The notes beneath the pieces are model-generated. The model was not told the DNA's origin. It ran no database searches and saw only the letters and a program-made list of their open reading frames with translations. 64,000 nucleotides of DNA from Amoebidium appalachense (Eukaryota > Ichthyosporea), in NCBI GenBank assembly GCA_963693365.1, contig CAVNZM010000013.1:806001-870000 (forward strand), written 5' to 3'. Made by a program: the position numbers and the translations under genes. Of this stretch, positions 14,283 through 62,337 are shown in pieces; position 1 is the stretch's first letter, and each line of letters begins with the position of its first letter.

Positions 14283-14359
14283 CCTCCCGCCCTCTCCTAT
14301 ACCCTCCCTCCATCCCCCCCCCCTCCCCCCCCCCCCCGCCCCTCCCTCCCCACAACCTT
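10614..14359. other. Unassigned region between CLEC16A and CDC50
   Basis: G tracts at 10625-10763, (GT)n near 11355-11515, G/C tracts at 11530-11700, 11906-11932, 12680-12830 and 14190-14345, and unique islands at 10765-11250, 11700-11900, 12000-12560 and 13640-14190. No exon with recognisable homology was seen. The dispersed repeat at 13334-13640 lies within it. The stretch just below 14360 would be the 3' UTR and downstream flank of CDC50. Confidence 0.5.
13334..13640 (-). repeat. Poly(C)-tailed dispersed repeat, subfamily B
   Basis: On plus it starts with a G run, then the reverse complement of the tail (GCGGAACACGGTACGAAG) and continues through the GAGTTTCGACCCC motif and the GTCTTGATCAAAGACGAG segment to the GTGAGCAAAACGGTG end. 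It matches the plus-strand copies at 22230-22674 and 24432-24883 in reverse orientation. Confidence 0.85.
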
Positions 14360-18615
<4,256 letters not shown>

Positions 18616-20037
18616 TTTCGCTGGCTTTCTTTCCTTCTCCTCTGTCACTTACAAGAAAAACATGAAAACACATGAAAAAAAACATCGACTGCGGCAGATG
18701 GCCTATGATGTCGATTTGTCGCTGGCCAATCAGCTACGAGTGCGGCAAAATATTTATGAGAGCCAATCAACAGGCTTTTTTCTATATATAGTTAGCTTTA
18801 TAATGTTCCTATTGGCTTAACAGCTGATATGAAACTGTTTGCTTCGCTCAATCGAATTTCGCTCGGCCCGGGTCGAAGTAATAGTTGGTCGAAGTGTACG
18901 CCGATGAAAATGCAAAAAGAGCCAAGTGGCCTTATTATAAGTACCGAATCTGCTGTACTACTGAGTACCGGTGGTGTGTGTGCCCTGGGAAGGTGGCGGT
19001 GCCACTGAATTTTTTTTCTGTCACGAGTGAACCATCGGATTCAGTCTGTCAGTGGCGCGCCATCGCGAGGCCGCGGCCGCAAAAGTCTATTTTTAGTTGA
19101 CTTAGTTTTAGATTCCAGCTCCCAACTTTCATATGTTGCTGTAAAACCGTCTGAGCCAAAAAAAAACCAGATTACCAATAATTTAACTACAAAGATTGGA
19201 TTAAAAAAAAAAGAAGCTAGTTTATAACCCTATGTATGCCTTTATGATGTTAAAGACCGGAAAGATAAACTGAAAAACAGCTACCCGATAATGTGTTGAT
19301 TTGCAAATGCCCCCGCGTGTTTGGAAGATAAGGAGGCCTTGGAGTTTAGATGGGACGTAGTCTGTAGAGGTAGTGTAAAAACAGGCCTAAAAAAAGTTTA
19401 TCTCTTGGATCTACAATTCATTCTATTCGCTGCTCGCAGTCTGGAATTCCGAAACAAACGCACCGGCACCGCGGCACACTCGAGCTCAGTCTGCAGTAGT
19501 CAGGTCACGATCAAGCTGCGTGAAGGGCCTGCTTGGGTCGCTTGATCTTACATGTTCGTTAATTTTGCACGACCTAAAGGGGTTTCGAACGAGACGATAT
19601 TTATATGTAGGAGAACTGCATGTGAACGCTTTGCCGACGAAAGATCTTATTTTAGACTGGCAGTGCACTTTGAGAGATCTCACCGAAAGGATTCTCTGTC
19701 AGGTTTTGTGTGATTGCCCACTTGTTGGGTCAGCCTGAAGTTTGGAAGCCCAATCCTCCCAGGCTATAAGCAACGTTGAGTGTAGCACGAGTCAAAAAAA
19801 ATCAGGGTAGTAAAGAGCTTTTGTTCTCTTTGCAAAATACAAGAAAAAAGGAAACCCCAGTTTTTGCTGTCCCAGTAACGATTTTTCGGTAAACACATAT
19901 GGCATAATAGAGAGTGCCGCACACACACCCATAGTGGTGGCAGCTGTCTAAGATTTGGGCGTATAATGCCCACATAAGCGTTAAAACTGGCCCATACGTT
20001 CGAGAATGTGACAGAGTATTTTACTCGCACAGTCACC
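18616..20037. promoter_or_regulatory. Shared intergenic region of the CDC50 and phosphatidylserine decarboxylase genes
   Basis: A 1422-bp interval separates the two divergent ATGs. It is almost free of microsatellites. Near the CDC50 side are CCAAT at 18726-18730 and 18763-18767, an inverted ATTGG at 18811-18815, and a TATATATA stretch near 18783-18790. An inverted-CCAAT-like segment also lies near 19746. Transcription start sites are not determinable from sequence alone. Confidence 0.6.
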
Positions 20038-43411
<23,374 letters not shown>

Positions 43412-43801
43412 AAAATCACATGTGTCGCGACAACGTTATAAGAGTTGAATTTCTGACGGCGGTGTGTTGCGGCGGGAAGTTGTTATAATCACCAACATGA
43501 CTTCAAGATGACTCCTCGGAATGATTTGTTGGTTTCAGTGGGTTACGTTTAAGGACATTGCGAAGTATAGTTTTTGTCAAAGGGACCCTACGTATGAGGC
43601 AGTTTCCTTTTTTCGGCAACGGTAATCGCCATATATGGGAATTTGTACGGGGGAATTTTGATTTTGTCGTTAATGGTTGGGGTTTGGCTACCACGAAGGT
43701 GGGTGGAAAAAACGGGGAGGTTTTGGAATGCAGCTGTCTGAAATGTGGAGACTTTCATGTGGGGGATGAGTGGGTGTGGATGGGTGGGTGGGGGGGGGGG
43801 T

Positions 43802-43889
<88 letters not shown>

Positions 43890-43906
43890 CAGGAAGGGAA
43901 GGAGAA

Positions 43907-43938
<32 letters not shown>

Positions 43939-45906
43939 TGATTTGTATAAATGTTGAGTGAGGTCGAAGACATGGAAAAATTATGGGAGATGTGTATCAA
44001 TCCTGCCTCTTGTACAACACATGTACGTTATGTCTAGAACTTTCGTATTTTTATGTTTTTAACTGCTTGGAAATGTCTGGTCAGGTATAGATGGACAAGC
44101 CTAGTACGTCTTTTAGTATTAGCTGTGCGTGACTTGGCTTTTATTCGGAATTAATGACAAGAAAAATGCCCGTATTCCGCCAAAGAGAAGATATAATTTG
44201 AAATCCAAATTGCTGTTTTGTAATTTTTTACCGGTCAAGTCTAGGACGAAAGTGAAATGTCTTTTTCTTTTCTCTCTTTTTCTCCTTCCGGTCTTTTTTT
44301 TTTTTTTTTTCTTCTTTTTTTTGGACCCCTTACGAATAACACATTTTTTGATGCATCAAGGGCACTTGAATTTTGTGAGTTCCATCATTTTCGTTACTGA
44401 AACATTTAGTTGTCCTACGAGCAGATGTTACTAACTGTAAAGATATTGCGTGTTTTTAGCGTATGATTGATGAATTCTTTTATCATCACATCATGATTGT
44501 TGTTAATGATTGATATAAGCATATGGGGCCAAATTTGGATTTGACTTTGATGCAGACACACGAGGCACCGAGGTTACCTCCTTTTCTCCCCTGTCCCTTT
44601 TATGCCTTGCCTGGTATGAATTGGAATCGCCACTTGAATAAGTCCTAACCATGCACATGTGACAGTTTTGTTTTTCTTCACTACATAGTACTGGCCGCGG
44701 TTTGAACAACCACTTTTGACAACCTTCTTTGGATCATTCTTTTTGAATGCACACGATCCTTCCTAAATGGCCTTTGATTTCGAGTAAAATTTTTAAAAAA
44801 TGAATCATGGCAGGTGTGTCTCGTACACAGATGCGCTAAGGCCCCCTCCTTCCTTCCTCCCCCCCCCCCCCCCCCCCCCCCCCCCATGTACACCCCTTGC
44901 GGCAGCCCCACATTATGGTTTTGTGTACATCAGTATTTGAGGGAATTCCAATGTTGGCGTAGCCTGGAATGCCAATCGTAATCTATTATTGATGGAGCGT
45001 CTGCCCTAATTGATTAATGGTCACCGGCTAAATTTCTTACAAATTTCTACACACTTGGTGGCTGCATTAACAGTTTCAAAGGAAAAAACACAAAAGCTAG
45101 ACGTAAGTGCAGGAGAAATCATCCACTATGCTAGCTTTACTTTCAATCTGAATGTAACGAAATCTTTCGTACCAACAAACCCTGGGGAAAAGAAAAAAGA
45201 AACATTGCCAATTTTTCTTGCTTCTAAACGAGTTTGCATGTGGTGTACATGTGTTTATTATTTCATCAGTAATTCAAGGAAATTGTAATGTCGCCAATGC
45301 CAAGTACTTCCAATCTACCATCGGTACGTCTGTCCTGTTTAAAGGCCACCGTTTTAATTTAATTTACTGATTTCTACACACTTGGCTGCATTAACAATCG
45401 TAAGGGAAAAACACAAAAAATAGATGTAAATGCAGGCTTGCAGGAGAATCATCCACTGTGCTAGTTTAACTTTTTAACCGAATGTAATCCAATCTTTTGT
45501 ACCAAACCTTCGGGAAAAGAAGGAAGTAAAATTGCCAAATTTACTTGCTTGTGAGTTTGTGTGTGCGTGTGTGCGGTGTGTTTAACAATTAAGGGCCATG
45601 TGTTTATGTTACAGTTAATGCTGCAAGAAAAAACCAAACGCAGAAAAGTCAAGAGCTATTTATCATCACACATGCATTGATGGTCAGGCACTTAGAAAGC
45701 CCATATTAGGCGCATCATTTTGCAGTCAAACCTACAAAAATCACTTAAGTGGAGTTTCTCACAGGCCAATTTATTGGTCCATTCGGGTCAAGCAGGTGAT
45801 ATCCCATAAAAATATTCCAGTCTGACCCGACCCGGAAACCTCAGAGAAACCAGCCTCAACATCTTGATCATTACGCTGGTGAAAATATCACTCCATCTAT
45901 GCTGAT
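43412..45906. other. Convergent intergenic region between the decarboxylase and coiled-coil genes
   Basis: It holds a (GT)n tract at 43802-43886, a G run at 43909-43937, a T run at 44288-44306, a C run at 44860-44885, and otherwise AT-rich unique sequence that should include both 3' UTRs. No open frame with recognisable homology is visible. Confidence 0.6.
45020..45600 (+). repeat. Diverged tandem duplication, period about 330 bp
   Basis: 45040-45250 and 45365-45560 share TTTCTACACACTTGG, GCTGCATTAACA, CATCCACT.TGCTAG, GAATGTAA and TTGCCAA.TTT.CTTGCTT in the same order. Substitutions and small indels are many, so the duplication is old. Confidence 0.85.
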
Positions 45907-47946
45907 CTAGGAAGACCCATGATTCAACAGATCGGGCATGGAAGTACGCGGAAGTCGCTGGCTCATCACCCTAGACAGAAACCTAGTTTTGCCCTTCTTG
46001 GAATTTTTAGACTTGTCGCCGACGGTCCCCCCAGAGGAATGTCCGACCCACCCACACACTTCTGCCGCCGTGAATGGCTCATCCTGCATTGCCCGACCAA
46101 TCACCTTTGACAATTCCTTTCCTTTTTCGTCCTCGTCGAACGACAGCACCCGATTCAATACGGTCTTTCTCGCCGCCGAAGTGGCGGGCGCGCAGTCCTC
46201 CCCAATTTGCGAGGGGGGTCTATTCAAATCGGTCATGGACTTTGCTGCCGGGGGGTTAATTTTCAGCATAACTTCAGCTTTCACCGCCTGTTCTTTCAGC
46301 GTCATTTTCTCGTTTATCAATATATCACGCTCTTCCATCGATTTGTCCAATTCTTCCCATAGCTTCCTCGTCGTGCTCCCAATCTTGGATAGTACAACGG
46401 CAAGCTCCTGCGTGGATAGATGGTGGATAGACGATTTTTCGACAAACTTGCTGCGGGGTTTATCAAACGCTTCGCTGGAGTTATTCGCAGGCTCGTCGCT
46501 GTTGCTGTTACCGAACACGTTGCTCCGCCGGCCGCCTTTGAACGAAAATCGTCGAACCCCGTGGAACGACCCGCTCCGGTCCCGACTCAATTGGTCACGT
46601 GACCACTGCGCGGTCGCCGACCCGCCCCTCATTCCGGTTAGCCGTGCTGCCGCCGCTACCGCCACCGGATCCTTCGTACAGCCGTTACGATTGGCTCCCG
46701 CGGTTGAATTATCTGTTTTCCCATTGGCTGATTTAGTTTCGACGCTGCCGTCCCAACTACTAGCGTGATTTAACGAATTGTTTTCATTCGTTGCGGCTGT
46801 GAGATCAGAGAGGGATGTCGATGCGGCCTTCCAGGTGCTGCTTCTACGACGAAATGACGACTGCTTTGGGGGAACCCCCCCATTGTTGTTGTTTTCCGTA
46901 GATCCCTGGCTTTGATTGGACGACGTGTTGCTATGGTGGTTGCTAGCGACTGGATTGGGTGACGTGCTGCATGCCAGGAGGGCGGTTCGGCGGGCCTCGG
47001 CCTCTTGTCTGAGCCGGTCGTAGTCCCGTTGGAGCCGGTGCATTTGCGCAGTGTTAGCACTGTTTGCACGCTGTAGCTCCAGTTTTTCCACCTGCGGGCA
47101 GTCACCGGGATTTTCGGTTATTCGGCTGCGTGATTTGGTAAAACAGTGAAAGAGAGTGTTGATGCGAGGTTTTACTTTGCGTCTATTGTTGGGTTTTGGT
47201 GGTATGTGGAAGAACGTATTGGGATCTGGAGAGAAAGGTGATATGAGCTATCGAATAAATGAACTTGAGAGCTAGAAATAGCAGACTGTTGTGTGGTTGT
47301 GTACTCATGTGTATGTGCGTGCAGGGTTTCCGAATTGCTATAGGGAACATGGGGGGGACGTGGGGAGGGGGGGGGGGGAGGGGGGGGGGGGGGGGAAGGG
47401 GGTTTGCACCAGAGGGCGTTGGTGGGAAACACTGAAGCAGGCACACCAAAAGCCAATAACCAGAAAAACACAAAATGAAACCCGGGACGCTCAACAAGTG
47501 CATCCGCAACGAACATTCAACTTTTGTACTTCTTCCGAAGGTTTGTAGGGAAACGTGCAGGCAATATCGAGCCCCATTTGGGCACACATGTAGACACAAT
47601 CATAAAGAAGCACTCAAGTAAAGATATAACCAGGGAAAAGGGAGGGAGAGGGGAGGGGGGAAGCGGGAGGATGAGGGGTCGGGGGGTTGGGGGTGAGGGG
47701 TGGGGGGGTTGTGAGTGCGTGTGTGTTCTTGCTCTGCCTGCCCCTTAGACCACCTGTGTCACACTTGCATCTGACTGCATTTGTGCACGGCATTGAGAGT
47801 CTACAAGCCTTTTTGATAGCAACGGATCACGGTAGAGTGGTGTGTGTTGATGCGAGTGGGTACGTACTTGTGTTGCTGTGTGTTCTAGTGCCGGGGTGAG
47901 CGTACCGGTGCTAGTGTGTGCATTTCACGTGCGGATTGCCGCATTA

Positions 47947-47999
<53 letters not shown>

Positions 48000-48579
48000 T
48001 GTGTATGTGTGTGTATGTGTCTGTCTGTGACGTGGTTACACTTGTCCGTGGCAGGCTTCATGCATGCTCTGTTTTACCCACCTCCACCGCAGTGATTCTA
48101 GCCAATAGCTTCCTCTCACTGGCCCGTGCCAGCTCCAACTCCTCAACAAGCTGGTCACGTGACCCGGCCAGACTGGTTATGTGCACGAGAGATCTTTGCA
48201 CCGCCTCCTCCATACGGACCAATCGCGTCTTGCACAGGTCACACGGTTGTGTTGCCGCGTGCAAAGGCACGGAATGTAACCTCGAACCAATTGAGTCTTG
48301 CTGTTTAGAGAGAGGGGCAAAAAGACATTCTTAGTTTACGTACCCAAAGTTTCAATGGGCATTTTGAGAGCGAAAGCCGAAATCAGATAAGAGAGTGTCG
48401 CTGAAGCAAGCGTATAAAGCGAGAGCTGGGAGAAAGGTATTTTTTTTGAAAAAAAGGATTCCTTCTCAACCTGATGTTTGTCCCTTGGACACGGGAACTG
48501 AGATGCATGGGAATCGGCTTTGTTTTTTGCTGTAATACATTGAGGTGTGTGTTCGTGTTTGTGTGTGTGTTTGTGTGAC

Positions 48580-48674
<95 letters not shown>

Positions 48675-49854
48675 ATGTGTGTGTGTGTGTGCGTATGTGT
48701 ATGTGTGTCACGGTGCGCGTGTGTGTGTGCGCGCGTGTGCGTACGTGCTGTGCACGCGTGTGCATGCGAGCATCACATGCATTCGGACTTATGGCCATAA
48801 GATCATGATTGGGGTGACGCAGGAGCCGGTTTCGTTCCAGCACACTTCTAAGATTGGATAGTAGTATAGCAGAAAGCAGCTATGCGCTCCAAAACAAGAA
48901 GAGAGCTCTACCACACGCAACTAAGTTAACCAGACACCAGTGAACTGACTTAACGCAAGCCACAAAACCCACAGCAGTTTCGATGCCACGTTTCCCATAT
49001 ATGTTTCGTTTCTAGAGACAACCTACTGATGCCATTTGACTAGTAAGGCACTCTGTTATTTGAGCATGGATCTGCATCTTGGACCAGTGTGCTTATTATG
49101 ATGCATGGAGATCCCAGTGTGCTTGATATGTGTGTGTTTGTGTGTACGTGTCTGTGTCTTAAGCCAGCACGTTCACAATGGTGCCATGACGTGTGCGTGT
49201 GTTTGTGTGTGCGTGTGTGTGTGCGCGCGCGCTCGCGTGCATGTGCGTTGGTGTGTTCACAGCATTCCTAACCGGAGCCGGGGGTGGGGGCGGGGTGTAC
49301 CATGTGGAGGGTGGGGAGGACGGGAGAGGGAAGTGAGTCCGGGTGGTGTGGTGGTGTGAGCAAAAGGGTTGGTAGCGTTGAACAATACAGAAGTGTTGGG
49401 GCATGTGCGGGCGGAGGGACAAGTGGTTGTGTTTGTATGCCTGCTTGTGGGTGTGTGTGTGTGTGGGTTGTGTTGTGGAGATCCGAAAAGAGCACAGCCA
49501 ACAAGCGCTCGGTGTACAAAGCGCAAAACAAGATCTTGTGCCTGTGTGCCTATGTGTGTGTGTGTGCGTGTGAACATAGTGCTTCATGGACAAAGTCTTG
49601 TGTGTGTGTATGTACATGTGCATATGTGTGGGCCACACCTGCGCTCTTCTCTGTTCCCTGACATGGGGAAAGAAACACACCTCTTTGTAACCATCATCCG
49701 TTGGTTCTGTGAATGTAATCGCCAACTCACTGCTTGCAGCCTTCATTGTAGTCGGTCTCATGTTCGCGATTGACCCCCCTAGGCTTATTTCCTTTTCCAG
49801 AGGACTCATAAAGGGACCGCCTATGCGGGCCCTCACGGAAGTTGGTGTGCGCAT
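45907..49854 (-). CDS. Unrecognised coiled-coil, low-complexity protein, three exons
   Basis: Proposed exons on minus are 49681-49854, 48082-48300 and 45907-47091, all phase 0, giving 525 residues and a TAG stop. I do not recognise the family. Residues about 75-170 form a coiled-coil-like region: RMEEAVQRSL, QLVEELELARASERKLLARI, then KLELQRANS and RLQRDYDRLRQEAEARR. A CDLC pair precedes it. The middle is rich in Ser, Asn and Thr with basic patches (RRRSST, FKGGRRSN). A second helical stretch contains KLWEELDKSMEERDILINEK. Long exon 3 has a genuine acceptor (CCCGCAG) and coherent composition, so it is secure. Exon 2 is well supported by its splice sites and the continuing helix. Exon 1 (contains SPLEKEISLGG) is the weakest. 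The gene is convergent with the decarboxylase and divergent from SNRNP35. Confidence 0.72.
48584..48690. repeat. (GT)n microsatellite in intron 1 of the coiled-coil gene
   Basis: Nearly pure GT, about 285 bp upstream (in gene order) of the acceptor at 48301. A second (GT)n at 47950-48010 lies in the next intron. Confidence 0.95.
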
Positions 49855-50931
49855 GTTACAGTTTACAGGCTAGACTAAGTTACCTTCTTGTCATTGCCGT
49901 ACGGATTGGAGTGGGATTCGGAAAAAAGGGGGAAGAAACTATTATACGGATCGGATGATTGACAGAAGGCCGATTCTTTTACCCGAGCTGCTTGTTTTTG
50001 TTGGCCCCAGGCATCAGTTCACTATAATAACTTCTAAAGCATTTTGACCTCTCAAGAGGTGGTCTAAGAACGATAAACGCACGTTACTCTTGTGTGTTCA
50101 GTATTTGGAAGGGTTTGCTCAAAAGCCCTTTCAATGGAAAAGGGGGCGAACTTTTAGGTCCTATTCCCTCCAAAGTTTGTTGGGCACTGTGCGTGCAAAA
50201 GGTAAAAACGTGCAAGGTAAAGGGAGTGCAAAGAAAGCAGAATACTGCACTGAGCGTCCCGAAACATCATGTGATAGACACAAATGACACACAACTATGA
50301 CCTCTAAGAGTGACTGAACTCAGTCTCCCGTTTTTTAATCGGGCCTGTGCGGCAACATGCCAGCACGGTGTTGTCCATTTACTAGTCTGTCATCTCCTAC
50401 GTCACGCCTGTCCACCGGGACTGTGCTGTTACCAAGGCCTCCTAAATACCACACCTATTTAGGAGGCCTTGGCTGTTACATATTGGTGATTATCGTGTAG
50501 GCTAATTGTAGCTTTGCATTATGCAGAAGAAAGACACGTTTTCGACATTTCAATACATAAGGCCTTTCAATTTAAATAAAATAAAAAGCAGGAGGGGAAA
50601 AAAAAAAAGGAAAGAGCGGAACATTACTATTGTAGTGACCGTACCTGTAACAACATTACAATTATTATTTGGTAAGTCTTTCACTGTAGACTAGACATTC
50701 CAGGATAGGATTGGTGCTGTGGAATGTGCGTCCTAATGGAAAAAGCAGGTGCCAGCGGCCGCAGTATCCGTTTCAGGGCAAATTGGGTGCATGGCGCCAC
50801 ATAACCCTCTGGTACATTTGTATCATTTTGCCTACATTAACGGAAGCTGTTCATGCTTATAAATGGTTGTTTATGTATTTTTACGTACAAGAGCCTTCAG
50901 GTTACTTGCAACGTCAGTAACCCCGTGGCCA
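49855..50931. other. Divergent intergenic region without microsatellites
   Basis: Unique, moderately AT-rich sequence with no recognised gene. It contains the perfect hairpin at 50432-50472 and short A runs near 50600. Confidence 0.6.
50432..50472. repeat. Perfect inverted repeat, 17-bp arms, 7-bp loop
   Basis: The arm CCAAGGCCTCCTAAATA (50432-50448) is exactly reverse-complementary to 50456-50472, with loop CCACACC. It lies midway between two divergent genes. It could be a small transposon footprint, a boundary or a regulatory hairpin. It has no T tract of terminator type. Confidence 0.93.
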
Positions 50932-51298
50932 GGTCCAATCAATGGACACGCATCCGCATTCCAATAGATAAATCTTGGTCGTCTGACCAATCAAACAACC
51001 TTGACGTCATCTATGCGATTGAGAATTTCAAATTTTCAGCCTTCAGTCAGTCAGTCACGCGTATGAGGCTGCCGCAGCTAGGCTCTATGTAGCTCGAGGG
51101 AGCTCGAGGAGGATTTGCTATGTACATGAATTCGAAGTCGGAGTATAGTATACAACAGTAGCGGCCCAATGATTGCCATAGAAGAATAGAAAAGGTGATC
51201 ATGACAGATAAGGTCTGTTCGTACGCTGGGGATGTAAGGTGACAAGGGTGAGGATATAGTTCGTAAATCTAATCCCAAATCCAAGCTCACACGGCAAC
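50932..51298 (+). promoter_or_regulatory. Promoter-like region of SNRNP35: three CCAAT boxes and a CRE
   Basis: CCAAT occurs at 50935-50939, 50961-50965 and 50987-50991, and a perfect palindromic TGACGTCA (the ATF/CREB-type core) at 51002-51009, about 290 bp before the ATG at 51299. The CAGTCAGTCAGTCA repeats at 51047-51056 follow. The assignment as promoter is inference from position and motif density. Confidence 0.6.
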
Positions 51299-59891
<8,593 letters not shown>

Positions 59892-60109
59892 TGGACATGG
59901 GGAGGGAAAGAGGGAGCGCACGGAAAACAGGAGAGAATCCGAAGCGAGAAAGCGTGGGAAAGAAATGCGGGAAGGAGAGTGATCAAGTTAATGTTAGCAT
60001 GCCGAAAGTATGGACTTCGTTACAGTCTAAATAAAATCATATCTCGATGAAGCGATTGTTCGCTGTCTGTGCATCCAGTGATGGAGGTCAGTGGGGAGCA
60101 TGCCCCCGA

Positions 60110-60140
<31 letters not shown>

Positions 60141-60219
60141 CTTTGTCTTTCCAGGTCACTACTATTACCATATATTTCTTGTGGGAACGTTGCATGACAG
60201 GGGGTGTTTATTTGTGTGT

Positions 60220-60251
<32 letters not shown>

Positions 60252-60288
60252 TTGGGGGGAGGGGGGGGGAGGTGGGGGTGGGGTGGGT

Positions 60289-60325
<37 letters not shown>

Positions 60326-60742
60326 AGGGGGGGGTTGGTTTCGTTGCATTATGGGGTTCACTGCACGTGACGAAGCAGCTACTTGAATGTGGTGGATAAT
60401 TTGTGACGGAGATAGCGTGCATGTCGTTGTGGAAAGCGTGGATGTGTGCATGCATGAAATGGGAAGTATCCGAATCACGGCACTTCTGTATGTGTTTTTT
60501 TTAATAAGAACAAAGGATTCACACGATGTGATAACATAAACCTGTCATGTGCACATAATGTTTTGTGCCTAGTAGTGTGTGCAGGTGCACTAGGTTGTGC
60601 ACAACCTAATTATCGAACTGTATTACTATTACGGCATAAGACACAAAAGCACACACACGGTCAAGTGTTACACTGCGGAATTCACGTGCACATAGCACAC
60701 TCACTCAGTCTGTACAGTACACATGTTACACGTTGATTGCAC

Positions 60743-60777
<35 letters not shown>

Positions 60778-61001
60778 CACAAATACACTCACTCACACAC
60801 ACACACTCACGCACACACACACACACACACACGCACGCACACACACACAATTGCACACACGCACAGACACACACACACGCCTGCCGTGCCACCGCGGGCA
60901 CACACAAGGATACGTAAACGTGATGGATTGCCGGATGATAGCACACATGTACAATTTAAACAGAAACAGAAATATATCATGTCGGCCGTCATGCATGATG
61001 C
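59892..61001. other. Downstream of SNRNP35: purine-rich tail, G runs, (AC)n, no gene recognised
   Basis: G runs at 60111-60140 and 60285-60324, (GT)n at 60215-60250 and (AC)n at 60738-60900. The 3' UTR of SNRNP35 should lie within the first few hundred bases. Confidence 0.6.
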
Positions 61002-61084
61002 ATGCTCAAAAGGCAAATTATGATAGGTTGGCACCACTTTATATGCTCAAAAGGCAAATTATGATAGGTTGGCACCACTTTATA
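61002..61084 (+). repeat. Perfect tandem duplication, 41-bp unit
   Basis: The unit starting ATGCTCAAAAGGCAAATTAT at 61002 is repeated at 61043 without any visible change, implying a recent event. Confidence 0.96.
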
Positions 61085-61472
61085 TGATTGCCGAATTACG
61101 AGAAACGCGCGCAAACATACACTGACACCCACACGCCTATGGATCTAAATGCACATATGGAAGAAGCAGGATCGGCGCCACAACGGAGCGGGCACGGACA
61201 CGGACTGTCTCAGGTCTGGCATCATGTCTGTCTGCCAGGAGAGAGGACTTTCCCGGAGAGGTGCGAGCGCACGTATAGCTCGCGCACGTGCAAAACTACG
61301 GCAGTACTAATTATATTAGTTGGGCCGTGATCCATGTGACCTACCCTAAACAAAGCGTGAACGAGCCTCACCAACGTTGCCTCCGATGAGAGAGATCGAG
61401 GAGGCGACAGGGAATATGCTAATAGACGACCGATCTAAGGTCGGCTTATATACCCATAAGCCTCCTCTACCA

Positions 61473-61516
61473 GGCCGCTGATTGGCCACTTAACCATTGT
61501 GGCCCAATCAGACGGC
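61473..61516. promoter_or_regulatory. Hairpin made of two facing CCAAT boxes
   Basis: GGCCGCTGATTGGCCAC (61473-61489) and GTGGCCCAATCAGACGGCC (from 61499) are inverted repeats with two one-base bulges and a loop of about 9 bp, so each arm carries a CCAAT box in opposite orientation. A TATATA-like stretch and GGCTTAT/ATAAGCC dyad lie just before it (61443-61462). A promoter is possible but no gene is recognised nearby. Confidence 0.55.
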
Positions 61517-62124
61517 CGAAGAATAAGTTAATTAATGGAATTGTCCAATCAATTCAGACATTAGCATAAGCTTTGTGTTTAGTCCTTCTCATCCTTGTTT
61601 AAATTTTTAAAAATTGTTAAGATTGTTTAAAACTCTCTTTGGATCTTTCCTTGTGTGTGTGCAGAGGGACGAACACAGGCAGCCAAATCGATAGCGAAAA
61701 ATGTCTGGGAGCCCAAACATTAGTCAGGGGGGTTTTAATTAGCCCGAAATTTCGGCCCCGCCACGGTGGCGGCGCAAGACTACATCGGATCTGAATGACT
61801 TAATTCCATGGTCTACGCATTTTAGGCTATCAAATTCCCCCTGGCACCTCAGCGTGAGCGATGCTGCCAGCTATTTTCTTTTTTCTTTTCTTCTTTCTTT
61901 CTTTCTTTTTTTTTTTGGCCGGGGGTTCAATTCAAATCGGGGGCTAGATTCTGATGTGGTTTACCGTACGGCCAGGTAGGGTTTATCTTTTTTTTCTTTT
62001 ATCTTTTTTCGATTGTAGGAGGTTGTTTAGATCGTTGGTGGGTGGGATGTGGTGCCTTGGGTTAGTGGTGAAGGTCTGATTGGCCCAAGTAAAAAAGGAA
62101 GGGGGAGGAGGGGGGGGGGGGGGG
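61517..62124. other. Unassigned stretch with T-rich tract
   Basis: Unique sequence, with a T/C-rich tract at 61875-61917 and GC-rich dyad CCGCCAC-G-GTGGCGG near 61760. No gene was recognised. Confidence 0.5.
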
Positions 62125-62286
62125 GGGGGGGTTGAATGCGGAACAAGGTACGAAGTACGCATACACGACAGAAGCATGGTGCAGGACACATGCAAAGGCA
62201 AACATTCAAGTATGCAACATCGGCCATGTGCACAGTATGCGTCATTACCAGAGCCCATCCTCAGGGAGGACCCAAGTCATCAATTG

Positions 62287-62337
<51 letters not shown>
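62125..62337 (-). repeat. 3' half of subfamily B repeat flanked by a 50-bp G run
   Basis: After a G run the plus strand reads as the reverse complement of the subfamily B tail and GTGTCCTGCACCATGCTTC region up to CAATTGC at 62287, where a pure G run of about 50 bp (62288-62337) begins. The element is cut exactly at the G run. Confidence 0.88.
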
